NCBI RefSeq assembly: GCF_007483685.1
Contig: NZ_VMKN01000001.1
Coordinates: 1,316,297-1,380,296 of the forward strand
Length of the DNA stretch: 64,000 bases
Reading direction: 5' to 3'
Origin: Litoribacter populi
GTDB taxonomy: Bacteria > Bacteroidota > Bacteroidia > Cytophagales > Cyclobacteriaceae
Shown: piece after piece, positions 8,461 to 20,220 of the stretch
How the letters are laid out: each line of letters opens with the position of its first letter
Numbering within the stretch: position 1 is the first letter of the stretch
Program-made: the position numbers and the translations under genes
Notes under the pieces: model-generated
The model's database searches: none
Told to the model about the DNA's origin: nothing
The model's input: only the letters and a program-made list of their open reading frames with translations

Positions 8461-9579
8461 TTGAAAGTAAAGAATGATATCAATGAGAGGATAAAAAATA
8501 ACCTAAATAAAAATGAAATTAAGATTAAAATAATGGAAAACTCATTCTTTATATTCACGGGACAAGATGAGCACATTGATATCGAAAGGTTCCATATTTG
8601 TACTTGGGAATTTAATGCGGATAGTTCTCTTTTAGAATTTGGAGCAGAAATTTCCCAAAAATCTATAAAATCCGACAAACTATCCATTTCTATTTTTATT
8701 CCTTGGCTCTCAGCAGCATGTAAAGTTGAAGATTTATATGAACGATTGAGTATTGCAGAAAACAGCAGGTTCATTTTTAATGATTCGCTTGCTGGAACAG
8801 ATTCTTTAGATGGAGGCAGAAATCGATTAGGAGTAATCCATAAATTTAGTCAAAGAAATAAGCTTTGTATTTTGCCTGTTAAATTCGATACGAGTGAAGA
8901 CAAAATTTTAACTATCCTTATAAACCTGAAATCATATAATGATTTGGAAGAAAAACCGAATGTTTACTTCAGATTTTTGGTCAAGCCAAACTTTCCATTT
9001 CTTTCAACCAGAAAAAAAGGAATTGGCAAATCGACTATTATCTATGATGCCAAGGTCAATGAAAAGCGAAATATCCCTGATGATCAACTGTCATATTTTA
9101 GCAATAAGGTTTTCTGCAAAATAAACACATGTTTTTTCTTCAATATAATACCTAATAAATACGATATTATTTTTCTTGATGATTCCTCGCTTAAGAATGT
9201 CAGGACCCTTGAGTATGATTCATTTAATAAATATTTACAAGATAAGAGGGTGAAAAAAGATGAACTAATGGTCGTTTTCAATAAAAAAAAGGATGCAGAG
9301 TCGTTTTCATTTTTTTCTATATTTGCGAAAGAGCGAATAGGACCTGGACAATTTGCTTTGGCGATTTTGATTAATTTAATTTGTGGAATTTTGCTGTTTA
9401 TTCCTGCTTATAGAAAAACCGTTATACCTGAAGCTCGTCTTTCTGAATTACTCATAGAATTGCCAACAGAAGTGTATATTGCACTTATTATTGCGACCTT
9501 AACATTGCTCTATTTCTCATGGCCATTAATAACTAATGTTCTTAAAATAAGTGGTAAATTAAAAAGATCAAAGAAATGA
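8461..9579 (+). CDS. hypothetical protein with two C-terminal TM helices
   Basis: Up to 372 residues from a TTG; the first ATG in frame is at 8533, giving 348 residues, and the true start is uncertain. A long soluble, mostly beta-type region is followed by two membrane helices at about residues 305-325 (FALAILINLICGILLFIPAY) and 340-360 (YIALIIATLTLLYFSWPLI), with a basic tail. I do not recognise it. Its stop overlaps the ATG of the PIN-GNAT gene (ATGA), so it is the first gene of that operon. It could anchor or deliver the operon's activity at the membrane. Confidence 0.65.
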   Translation: MKVKNDINERIKNNLNKNEIKIKIMENSFFIFTGQDEHIDIERFHICTWEFNADSSLLEFGAEISQKSIKSDKLSISIFIPWLSAACKVEDLYERLSIAENSRFIFNDSLAGTDSLDGGRNRLGVIHKFSQRNKLCILPVKFDTSEDKILTILINLKSYNDLEEKPNVYFRFLVKPNFPFLSTRKKGIGKSTIIYDAKVNEKRNIPDDQLSYFSNKVFCKINTCFFFNIIPNKYDIIFLDDSSLKNVRTLEYDSFNKYLQDKRVKKDELMVVFNKKKDAESFSFFSIFAKERIGPGQFALAILINLICGILLFIPAYRKTVIPEARLSELLIELPTEVYIALIIATLTLLYFSWPLITNVLKISGKLKRSKK

Positions 9580-11108
9580 AAGCTCTTTTAGACACCAACA
9601 TCATTATTCACAGGGAAGCAGGAAGGGTGGCCAATCAGGATATTGGTATACTTTTTAAATGGCTCGATAAGGTTAAATATCAAAAGTGTATTCATTTGGT
9701 GACCATTCAGGAAATCGAAAAAAATCCCAACACCGGTACGGTTGATACTTTTAAAATCAAGATGGACAGTTATGAGCAACTACTTACAACGGCTAAAATG
9801 AAGGATGAAGTCAGATCTGTTTCCGAAAGGTTTGATGAAAACGAAAATGACAGGAACGATACCGTCCTTTTGAATGAGGTATTTGTTGGTAGGGTGGATA
9901 TATTGATTTCTGAAGATAAGAAAATCCATTCAAAAGCAAATGCCCTTGGAATTTCAGACCAGATATTTACTATCAACTCCTTTCTAGAAAAAGTCTTTGC
10001 TGAATTCCCTGAACTTGTCAAATACCAGGTGTTGGGAGTTCAACAAAAGCTGTTTGGTGAACTAGATATAAACGATCCATTTTTTGATACACTGAAAGAG
10101 GACTACCCTGGTTTTGAAAGGTGGTTTCATAAAAAAGCAAATGAAAATGCCTACGTCACGATCAACAGCGGGAGCAACCGCTTACTTTCCTTTCTTTACA
10201 TCAAAACAGAAGAAAGGGATGAAGCGTACCCTGATATAAACCCTGTTTTAAAACCCAAAAAGAGACTGAAGGTAGGTACCTTCAAAGTCATCAGCAATGG
10301 AGTGCGGTTGGGGGAACGGTTCATGAAAATTATTTTCGACAATGCCCTGGCGCGAAAGGTGGATGAAATTTACGTTACCATCTTTGAAAAGCGGGACGAG
10401 CAGCAACGGCTTATTGCTTTATTGGAAGAATGGGGTTTTTATAAACACGGCACTAAGGGAGGGGATGGAGAGTTAATATTTGTACGGGATTTTACTCCAC
10501 AGGCAAACTCAGAAAACCCCAAACTCACCTTTCCATACCTAAGTAGCGATCAGAATGTTTTTCTTATTCCCATTTACCCGGACTACCACACTGAGCTTTT
10601 GCCCGATTCCTATCTAAAGACTGAATCTCCGCAAAACTTCATAGAACATGAACCTCACCGGAACGCTTTGAGCAAGGTTTATATTTGCCGTTCGATTGAG
10701 AGAGGCATTCAAAAGGGTGACATCATTATTTTTTACCGGACTGCTGAAAAAGGTAAAAGTGCTTATTATAGCAGTGTTATCACCACGATTGCTATATGTG
10801 AAGAGGTGATTGAGGATATCGAGGATGAAAATGAATTTATCGCCAGATGCCGGAAAAGAAGCGTTTTTAGTAATGAAGGGTTAAAAGAATTTTGGAACTG
10901 GAATCCCCGATTCCGGCCCTTTATAATCAATTTTCTCTATGTTTGGTCATTTGGCTTAGGTAACCGAATGAATAGGAAAATGCTTTTAGAGCGGGGAATA
11001 TTAAGCGGGGCTGAAAACGAAATAAGGGGATTGAAAAAAATTACACCCGAACAATTTAAAATAATAGTAAATGAAACAGGAACAAATGAAAGTCTTATTG
11101 TCGATTAA
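9576..11108 (+). CDS. PIN-GNAT fusion protein with a C-terminal EVE/ASCH-like region
   Basis: 510 residues. The N-terminal PIN ribonuclease domain (about 1-145) shows the acidic residues expected: Asp in LLDTNIII, Glu in TIQEIEK, Asp in RNDTVLL and Asp in ISEDKKI. A GNAT acetyltransferase-like middle (about 220-305) contains VRLGERFMKIIFDNALARKV and LLEEWGFYKHG. The last ~190 residues (VFLIPIYPDYHTELLPDSYL onward, KGDIIIFYRT) resemble a PUA-like EVE/ASCH fold. PIN domains cut RNA and PUA-like folds bind modified nucleic acid, so a toxin-like RNase is likely. It overlaps both neighbours. Confidence 0.8.
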   Translation: MKALLDTNIIIHREAGRVANQDIGILFKWLDKVKYQKCIHLVTIQEIEKNPNTGTVDTFKIKMDSYEQLLTTAKMKDEVRSVSERFDENENDRNDTVLLNEVFVGRVDILISEDKKIHSKANALGISDQIFTINSFLEKVFAEFPELVKYQVLGVQQKLFGELDINDPFFDTLKEDYPGFERWFHKKANENAYVTINSGSNRLLSFLYIKTEERDEAYPDINPVLKPKKRLKVGTFKVISNGVRLGERFMKIIFDNALARKVDEIYVTIFEKRDEQQRLIALLEEWGFYKHGTKGGDGELIFVRDFTPQANSENPKLTFPYLSSDQNVFLIPIYPDYHTELLPDSYLKTESPQNFIEHEPHRNALSKVYICRSIERGIQKGDIIIFYRTAEKGKSAYYSSVITTIAICEEVIEDIEDENEFIARCRKRSVFSNEGLKEFWNWNPRFRPFIINFLYVWSFGLGNRMNRKMLLERGILSGAENEIRGLKKITPEQFKIIVNETGTNESLIVD

Positions 11109-11478
11109 GCCGCAATTTGCGGAACTTATCTTTAACGGTTCCAAAAAATATGAGTTTCGGAAGGCTGTTTTCAAAAACAGTGAAATCAAAACCGTGGTAG
11201 TTTATGCTTCTTCGCCATTGCAACGGGTAATTGGTGAATTCGAAATTGAAAAGATCCTTAGCGATAGCCCCGAAAAACTCTGGGAAAAAACCAGGCATTT
11301 TGCCGGAATTGAGGAAGATTTCTTTAATGAGTATTTTGCAGATCGAGCATTGGGTTTTGCCATTAAAATAAAAAAGACTAAAAGATATAAAGAGTCGCTG
11401 TGTTTGCGTAAACACTTCAACTTAGCTCCACCGCAATCTTTTCTGTATTTGCCAAATGAAAATGTGCTCAACCCATGA
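11086..11478 (+). CDS. ASCH-domain protein
   Basis: 130 residues starting MKVLLSIKPQFAELIFNGSK, the characteristic ASCH opening (ASCH is a PUA-like RNA-binding fold), then KKYEFRKAVF and an AIKIKKTKRY strand. An earlier ATG at 11071 adds five residues. The gene overlaps the end of the PIN-GNAT gene by 23 bases or more. ASCH partners beside PIN-GNAT proteins may act as antitoxin or sensor; that role is inferred from context only. Confidence 0.85.
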   Translation: MKVLLSIKPQFAELIFNGSKKYEFRKAVFKNSEIKTVVVYASSPLQRVIGEFEIEKILSDSPEKLWEKTRHFAGIEEDFFNEYFADRALGFAIKIKKTKRYKESLCLRKHFNLAPPQSFLYLPNENVLNP

Positions 11479-11544
11479 GGGAGTTGATGAAAATCATATC
11501 AGATTATTTCTTTTGATTCGAAATGTGCTGAGTATCCAGTATCA

Positions 11545-12040
11545 AGGTGAGTTTTGTTTAGTTGCTCTCTTCTTCAAGCAATGGCAGATAAGAACGACCC
11601 CCCCTCTGATGGTTCCGAAGTGTTGGGAAAGCACCCGTTCAACAAATTAAGCTTTCCTCTAAGGAAGGCAAGTTGTGAGTATGGACTTGGTTCACCGTGA
11701 AGTGCTTTTAGATCGTTACCTTTTGGTAAATGCAAAACGTGTGTGCTTTGAATAATCCCTCTGGGGGCTGATGCTTTGAATGTATGGAGGCTAAAGGTAA
11801 CTGCTAGAGAGGCCCTCCAAATCGACAGAGTTGCTGCAGTCAGATGATTTAGGCTCCAATACAAGACCTCTCCGGCTTTGTTTGAGCATTGGAAATTGGT
11901 TTAACCTTAGGTACATTAAGTGCCGAGCGATTTATAAATCTACCTGTCGGCAGCCAGGCATGAAGAGTCCGCTGCAACATGTGAGAGTCTCACGCACGGT
12001 TCTGTGGGAAGGTGAGAGTGAGATTCCCTTGCCTGACCCG
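11545..12040 (+). ncRNA. group II intron remnant lacking its reverse transcriptase
   Basis: The 3' part (11945-12035) carries the signature that precedes intron-encoded proteins: AAGAGTCCGCTGCAACATG, then GTGAGAGTCTCACGCACGG and TTCTGTGGGAAGG, with a stem formed by the neighbouring GTGAGAGT/ACTCTCAC-type repeats. Upstream, 11730-11930 has the helical, G/C-patched look of domain I. No reverse transcriptase frame follows; an unrelated AT-rich gene starts at 12067. Domains V and VI were not found. The 5' boundary is a guess. A few codons resembling a DUF5131 tail (VALFFKQW) lie at about 11556-11585. Confidence 0.6.
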
Positions 12041-12066
12041 ATTAGCTACAATTTTAAAGAAAAACA

Positions 12067-12624
12067 ATGCAAGAAATAAATGACTTAATTTTAGCGAATA
12101 AGAAGTGGCTAATAGGAACATTTTTAACTTTAGTTGCCTTATACTTTGGGTATAAGAGATTAAAAATAATGTCTCGAAAAGGCAAAATTGACAACACAGA
12201 TTTTGAAAATAAAAAATCAAACTTTTCAGTTTACTTACACCAAGGATATAGACTATATGATAAAGAGAAAAAGAAACTTAAATTTTTACTTTTTAACCTT
12301 GATGTTTCTAATAAATCAACTTCTAAAATTACGGTAACGCCCTTTGTAATTGTCAAGCTCAAAGACATTGGAAGTAAAATAAAACTTTTACATAATAAAG
12401 AATTGTTTCTCCAAGAATATCACTCTAAAATTGAAAAGTTTGAATCAAATATTAGTATAGAAGATAGAGGTAAAAAATCCGGCTGGATAATTTGTGAAAT
12501 ACCCGCAGAGTTAATTGATAAAAGGATAGAATATTTAGAAGTGTTATGCGCGGACACATCTGGAAATGTTTCTAAAGTTGAATTTTACTTATTAAAAGAC
12601 ATCTACTATGAAGATAAAAACTAA
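12067..12624 (+). CDS. single-TM hypothetical protein
   Basis: 185 residues with one N-terminal membrane helix (about 14-31: WLIGTFLTLVALYFGYKRL), then a cytosolic beta-rich domain. The domain includes NVSNKSTSKITVTPFVIVKL-type strands reminiscent of immunoglobulin-like folds in small inner-membrane effectors. It is strikingly AT-rich compared with the segments on either side. It overlaps the next gene by 17 bases. Function unknown. Confidence 0.65.
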   Translation: MQEINDLILANKKWLIGTFLTLVALYFGYKRLKIMSRKGKIDNTDFENKKSNFSVYLHQGYRLYDKEKKKLKFLLFNLDVSNKSTSKITVTPFVIVKLKDIGSKIKLLHNKELFLQEYHSKIEKFESNISIEDRGKKSGWIICEIPAELIDKRIEYLEVLCADTSGNVSKVEFYLLKDIYYEDKN

Positions 12625-13177
12625 TAACTCTCCATTATATGCAATTGCGGAAGAGGGTTTAATTTCAAATTTTGATTTGGCTGAAGGTAGAATGATACCT
12701 GCCGTTATTCTAAAAAATAACAAAGAAGATAAAACAGTAGAAAACTTAGTTAAAATACATTTAGACACTCCACCTGGTGATGTGACAGTTACTTGGGGCT
12801 CACCTTTAAATCCTCTAATCAGAAACAAATTTTGGGAGTTGTTTTTACAATTCGCAAAGCCTGTAGAATGTGAATTTGCAATAAGGTTTGACTTAGAAAA
12901 AGAGCATAGAATAATAGATGCAATTATACATTCTAGAGGACTTTACATAAGTTACGGTGATACTGGTGACAAAATTTCACAAATGAAAAATGGAGCCATT
13001 TTGATAGAAGTTCCTAACACAGGCGTTGACAATGACTGGAATAAGAAAATCAGAGACATCTTAATTAAAAAGTATAAAAAACGATTTAAAAATAAGTCCA
13101 AAAAGGAAATTATTCAACTCGCTGATTATGAAATAAATGAATTTAGAAAAATATCAAATTTTTCAAAAAAACTGTAG
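12608..13177 (+). CDS. hypothetical protein coupled to the preceding membrane gene
   Basis: 189 residues, soluble, AT-rich and with a very basic C-terminus (KKYKKRFKNKSKKEIIQLAD). No domain is recognised; GDVTVTWGSPLNPLI may be part of a beta domain. The pair with the preceding gene is flanked by the group II intron remnant and an attC-like inverted repeat, and looks like an imported two-gene cassette. Confidence 0.6.
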   Translation: MKIKTNNSPLYAIAEEGLISNFDLAEGRMIPAVILKNNKEDKTVENLVKIHLDTPPGDVTVTWGSPLNPLIRNKFWELFLQFAKPVECEFAIRFDLEKEHRIIDAIIHSRGLYISYGDTGDKISQMKNGAILIEVPNTGVDNDWNKKIRDILIKKYKKRFKNKSKKEIIQLADYEINEFRKISNFSKKL

Positions 13178-13178
13178 C

Positions 13179-13316
13179 TAACAGGCGTTTGGCTCAATGG
13201 CGGGTGATGTGGTTAATTGAACATTCTACCTCGCATCAGTCCCGAAAGCTTTCGGGCTGGTGTATTGACAGTTTTGTGCTCCGAAATCCGCCACTGATCC
13301 AAGCGCCAAACCGTTA
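13179..13316. repeat. attC-like imperfect inverted repeat
   Basis: It begins TAACAGGCGTTTGGC two bases after the stop of the preceding gene and ends CCAAGCGCCAAACCGTTA. The arms pair imperfectly (CGTTTGGCTCAATGGCGG against CGCTTGGATCAGTGGCGG in complement, 15 of 18). The middle holds a smaller hairpin, CCCGAAAGCTTTCGGG. The layout, placed immediately after a gene stop with TAAC...GTTA ends, is like an integron cassette attC. The R-box bases do not fit the consensus perfectly and no integrase is seen. Confidence 0.4.
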
Positions 13317-13413
13317 ATAGAGAAATAACATAAACCATACCTACCAGCAGCAATTCAACCCATCCAGAAATGAGGGTAGGAGGGGGAGAGCCCATTGTCC
13401 AAGTTCACAAGGT

Positions 13414-13811
13414 TTATCTAATCCTCCTTTCTTCCTTCAGCCAATCAAAGATGATTTTATCCACCGGCGTTACCTTTTCTTTGTCTGCATAACAGAGCCA
13501 GACAATTTCTTCAATTTCAGCTGCAGCTTGAAGCTTGCCTTTATAGCTCGCGGTATAACAGGTCATCTGGACCATGACGCCTTGGGGATGGCCATGTGCC
13601 TGCGCTGTAAAAGTACCTATATGATGCAGGCTGTCTTTAACCAATTGCACGCTCAGTTCTTCCTGTATCTCCCGGATGAGCGCCTCAGCATCACTTTCCC
13701 CGCTTTCCCTTTTTCCACCTGGAATATAGTAAACCTCTTTGCCGGTGCTTCGGGTGCTCAGGATGCGGTGGTCTTGGATGTGGATCCAGGCCAGGGCTTG
13801 ATAACAGCCAT
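13414..13811 (-). pseudogene. NUDIX hydrolase with a frameshift near its start
   Basis: The NUDIX box is clear and nearly canonical (GGKRESGESDAEALIREIQE followed by ELSV; the usual Gly near the end is Ser). The correct frame has no start codon after an upstream TGA. Reading from the ATG at 13811 gives MAVIK, and adding one base there joins it to ALAWIHIQDHRILSTRSTG, a normal NUDIX N-terminus of about 132 residues. A one-base deletion at codon 5 is therefore likely. NUDIX enzymes hydrolyse nucleoside diphosphate derivatives; this one lies beside a Vsr fragment and a helicase. Confidence 0.75.
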
Positions 13812-13875
13812 TTACAAATCAGGCACTAATTCTTCCAATTCCTGGTTCTTTTCACAGTCCCTAAAAGGATGAATC

Positions 13876-14079
13876 ATGAGTAAACCTTATCACCAGCCTA
13901 AAATACAGGTGCCAAAATTTTGTGAGGAGAATGGATTTTATACCACTAAGAAGCGGTCATACAATATGTCGCGGATCAAAGGCAGTGGTACAAAGCCGGA
14001 GAAGAATGTAATGTCGCTAGAAGAGGCTAGGGAGATCATGATTAGACAGACTCCTGAAGGGCAGGAATATACCGTTTAA
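13876..14079 (+). pseudogene. N-terminal fragment of a Vsr-type mismatch endonuclease with a foreign tail
   Basis: Residues 1-43 follow the start of very-short-patch-repair endonucleases (TKKRSYNMSRIKGSGTKPEK matches 'rs.nMs.Irgk.TkPE'). The catalytic core that should follow is missing. The frame instead continues into MSLEEAREIMIRQTPEGQEY, the tail of another gene whose copy is also seen at 571-616. The 67-residue product cannot be an active Vsr nuclease. Its stop overlaps the convergent gene on the other strand. Confidence 0.65.
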
Positions 14080-14399
14080 ATATATCCCGTCTCCAAATCT
14101 CCCTTCTTCTTCACCAACTCCCAAAAGCCCTCAACCTCCGTTTTCTCCTCCGTCCACTTCAGCTGCTCGTACTGGTGCCATTCATGGTCCAGGTCGGGAT
14201 TATAGGGGGAGGTTTGCAGGTTGGGAAGGCCAAGGTTCGAGGGAACGAAGAACTCTTCCTGTATCAAATTTTCCTTTAGGAATAGGTCAAGCTCCTCCAA
14301 GGTAAGGTCTTCGGGGTTGCTAATGACAACGGAACCGAATTGCTTGTAGTTGGCCGCGTCACGGTAGAGGTAGTAGAATCGGATGTTCTTGGGGTTCAT
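14076..14399 (-). CDS. hypothetical protein, acidic, convergent with the Vsr fragment
   Basis: 107 residues beginning MNPKNIRFYYLYRDAANYKQ, then an acidic helix (LTLEELDLFLKENLIQEEFF) and a conserved-looking C-terminus with HEWHQYEQLKWTEEKTEVEG. I do not recognise a function. Its C-terminal 43 codons also survive as a duplicated fragment at 613-745. The high identity between the two tails suggests coding constraint or recent duplication. Confidence 0.6.
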   Translation of the reverse strand: MNPKNIRFYYLYRDAANYKQFGSVVISNPEDLTLEELDLFLKENLIQEEFFVPSNLGLPNLQTSPYNPDLDHEWHQYEQLKWTEEKTEVEGFWELVKKKGDLETGYI

Positions 14400-14492
14400 T
14401 TGTTCGGGGTTCAGGGTTCAGAGTTCAGGATTGCCATTGTTTCCGTTCTTACAAAATTATGAACCAAGGCTGTTCCGGCTTTCCAGTTGTCA

Positions 14493-15059
14493 TTAATTGT
14501 CCAGGTTTTGTTTTGGTCCAAAGAACTCATCCCCCTCCCAATTCATCGGGTTATTTCTGATGTAATTGGATATCCTCAAATATTCCCCCTCATCCCTGAT
14601 AATCCGGTCATGGTAATTTCTTTGCCAGGGGTTGTAAATATCGGTTTCGGTCCTAAACCATTTGGTCACGCCGATCTTGAATCCACGGATGATGGAGCCG
14701 ATGGTTTTTGTTGGAGACGCAAAAGGCACAGGGTCGGATCCCGCCCGTAGGGGTGAAAAATTTTTCACCCCTACGGGCGGGATCCCATCATTCCCATTTA
14801 TCGGTACCAATTCAATTATCCCATGAATATGGTTGGGCATAATGACATGTTCGTGCAGAACAGCATGTGGGAAATGCCGGGGGATATCCAACCAGCAATG
14901 TTTTACCGTTTCCCCCGCACCGTTCAATTTCATTTGCCCATCTTCAATGCGCCCAAACAGATGTTCCCGTTGGTATGTGCAGACGGTTAGGAAATAATAA
15001 CCGGGATTGGCATAATCAAATCCCTTTAATCTCGTGGACTTTCGTTTTTTTCGGTTCAT
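14493..15059 (-). CDS. REP-associated tyrosine transposase, intact
   Basis: 188 residues, the usual size for this Y1/HUH single-strand transposase family (TnpA-REP/RAYT). The start is MNRKKRKSTRLKGFDYANPG; the HUH motif is MPNHIHG with His77 and His79, and the catalytic tyrosine is Tyr149 in WQRNYHDRII. The family cleaves and joins REP hairpins. Residues ~90-110 (GNDGIPPVGVKNFSPLRAGS) are encoded by a 50-base perfect palindrome of REP type. Another REP palindrome lies about 80 bases upstream. It is therefore plausibly functional and matched to these repeats. Confidence 0.92.
   Translation of the reverse strand: MNRKKRKSTRLKGFDYANPGYYFLTVCTYQREHLFGRIEDGQMKLNGAGETVKHCWLDIPRHFPHAVLHEHVIMPNHIHGIIELVPINGNDGIPPVGVKNFSPLRAGSDPVPFASPTKTIGSIIRGFKIGVTKWFRTETDIYNPWQRNYHDRIIRDEGEYLRISNYIRNNPMNWEGDEFFGPKQNLDN
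14736..14785. repeat. perfect 50-bp REP palindrome inside the transposase gene
   Basis: Two perfect 25-base arms are centred between 14760 and 14761 (GGATCCCGCCCGTAGGGGTG then AAAAA and its complement). It stays in frame within the coding sequence. Its centre is one end of the 403-bp inversion units. Confidence 0.95.
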
Positions 15060-15140
15060 AAAAAATAGCCGATGTAAGATGAAAAATAGTTAGCAATACC
15101 TCATATAAAAATAAGAATTATTGATGATAATAACGTGGTA

Positions 15141-15186
<46 letters not shown>

Positions 15187-15267
15187 AACCACGTTATTAT
15201 CATCAATAATTCTTATTTTTATATGAGGTATTGCTAACTATTTTTCATCTTACATCGGCTATTTTTT

Positions 15268-15648
15268 ATGAACCGAAAAAAACGAAAGTCCACGAGATTA
15301 AAGGGATTTGATTATGCCAATCCCGGTTATTATTTCCTAACCGTCTGCACATACCAACGGGAACATCTGTTTGGGCGCATTGAAGATGGGCAAATGAAAT
15401 TGAACGGTGCGGGGGAAACGGTAAAACATTGCTGGTTGGATATCCCCCGGCATTTCCCACATGCTGTTCTGCACGAACATGTCATTATGCCCAACCATAT
15501 TCATGGGATAATTGAATTGGTACCGATAAATGGGAATGATGGGATCCCGCCCGTAGGGGTGAAAAATTTTTCACCCCTACGGGCGGGATCCCATCATTCC
15601 CATTTATCGGTACCAATTCAATTATCCCATGAATATGGTTGGGCATAA
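15268..15648 (+). pseudogene. 5' part of the REP transposase, inverted copy
   Basis: Encodes residues 1-107 of the transposase with His77 and His79, then crosses the palindrome at 15542-15591 and reads the antisense of the next copy (SHHSHLSVPIQLSHEYGWA). It lacks the catalytic tyrosine. The 126-residue product is identical to that of the opposite-strand copy overlapping it. Confidence 0.85.
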
Positions 15649-15865
15649 TGACATGTTCGTGCAGAACAGCATGTGGGAAATGCCGGGGGATATCCAACCA
15701 GCAATGTTTTACCGTTTCCCCCGCACCGTTCAATTTCATTTGCCCATCTTCAATGCGCCCAAACAGATGTTCCCGTTGGTATGTGCAGACGGTTAGGAAA
15801 TAATAACCGGGATTGGCATAATCAAATCCCTTTAATCTCGTGGACTTTCGTTTTTTTCGGTTCAT
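15485..15865 (-). pseudogene. 5' part of the REP transposase, second direct copy
   Basis: The mirror image of the preceding copy. The two frames overlap tail to tail over 164 bases and encode the same 126-residue protein because the overlap is palindromic. No Tyr149, so it is not active alone. Confidence 0.85.
15542..15591. repeat. REP palindrome at the pivot of units two and three
   Basis: The same 50-base perfect palindrome as at 14736, centred between 15566 and 15567. Confidence 0.93.
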
Positions 15866-15946
15866 AAAAAATAGCCGATGTAAGATGAAAAATAGTTAGC
15901 AATACCTCATATAAAAATAAGAATTATTGATGATAATAACGTGGTA

Positions 15947-19126
<3,180 letters not shown>

Positions 19127-19164
19127 GCAAGCAATAAATATTTTATACTTAGCTGTAAGATTTA

Positions 19165-20034
19165 TTAATCCACTACAATATCATGTTTTCTCAATTTGGC
19201 AGCAAAGCGCTCGTCAAGATTTTCAATATCTGAATCATTAAGCTCAATTAATTTAAACTTGTATTTAGCATAGATTTCCAGCTTCCTATTTTTCCTTTCC
19301 AGATATTTTTCATTTTCCTCCATGCCCCAAAATTCTATATATACCTTTTGAGAAGGAATGTAAAAGTCACAATACATATCCTCGTCAATATTTAGCTTTC
19401 TTTCGTAAGCATGGACAATTCCATTTTTGTATAGGAAATCGTCAATGATCAGTTCTGCTCTACTACGAACATAATGACCATCTGGCGTCCTTAAATTAGC
19501 AGGGAATTTTTTTCTAAAATCGTCTGATTCAGAGATCAGGTTTTCTTTTTCCTCCTCTTGAGTTAATTCCCCTGTAGCCTCGTGAATTTCCCTTAGCAAG
19601 TGTTTATTGCTGACAACGTCTTTATTCCAAACTACATATGGCTTATTGTTTTTGGCTTCCAACTGTATGCCTCCATTTTTTTGACCTGCACCTGTGACGA
19701 TCCAACCGCCTTTGTCTTTCTCAATCCAACCTAACTCTGACAGATATAAATTGATCTTCTGGCTGGAAATATTAAAATGCTCTCCAATTTTGGTAGCACT
19801 TAGGGTATCCTGGTAATTGGGTTGCTGGTCCAATTCCAGATTAAACGGCCATACAATATACTCCCCGTACTTTGGGTTATATTTGGTGTCTCCACCGGCC
19901 ATCCGGCCTTCTTTTGTAAGCAGCCATTGACCGTCTTTTTTGTAGATCCAATTCTTGTCTGTAAACACTTTAAATAATTCTTGCGGCTCCAATTCCCTTT
20001 CTTTCGCTAAGGCTGTAGTAGAAATTTGTTTCAT
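19165..20034 (-). CDS. PD-(D/E)XK nuclease-like protein with two winged-helix repeats
   Basis: 289 residues. Two similar N-terminal modules (about 1-60 and 75-135), each ending in a WLLTKEG/WIVTGAG strand and a Gly-rich turn, look like winged-helix domains. The C-terminal ~110 residues show a Vsr-like PD-(D/E)XK core: Glu194 in RSRAELIIDDFLYKNG, Asp223 in CDFYIPSQ, and Glu234 in VYIEFWGMEE, followed by the RKNRKLEIY helix. A nicking or cleaving endonuclease is inferred. It ends 39 bases before the helicase start on the same strand and is probably co-transcribed. Confidence 0.75.
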   Translation of the reverse strand: MKQISTTALAKERELEPQELFKVFTDKNWIYKKDGQWLLTKEGRMAGGDTKYNPKYGEYIVWPFNLELDQQPNYQDTLSATKIGEHFNISSQKINLYLSELGWIEKDKGGWIVTGAGQKNGGIQLEAKNNKPYVVWNKDVVSNKHLLREIHEATGELTQEEEKENLISESDDFRKKFPANLRTPDGHYVRSRAELIIDDFLYKNGIVHAYERKLNIDEDMYCDFYIPSQKVYIEFWGMEENEKYLERKNRKLEIYAKYKFKLIELNDSDIENLDERFAAKLRKHDIVVD

Positions 20035-20114
20035 ATATTAAGCTTTTTGTTGTTCGTATACCGGGGTTAATTTCGAGGTATAAAAATTTAAACCTAGCTC
20101 GGTTTTGGTTTTAA

Positions 20115-20141
20115 AACAATACCCTAATCGGGGTATTTTTT
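20115..20141. promoter_or_regulatory. AATACCCC palindromic box, copy 4
   Basis: AATACCCTAATCGGGGTATT lies between the divergent PD-(D/E)XK and HNH genes, about 80 bases from each start. It is well placed to control both. Confidence 0.6.
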
Positions 20142-20220
20142 TGAGGATGATTACTTAATTAAGGACTTTTTTTACCAGCTCTGCTTGGAATCGGAGGATT
20201 TTCAACTAATTTTATTACTA

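Noticed and set aside
13528..13872. Plus-strand frame of 114 codons
   Set aside because: It is the antisense of the NUDIX gene.
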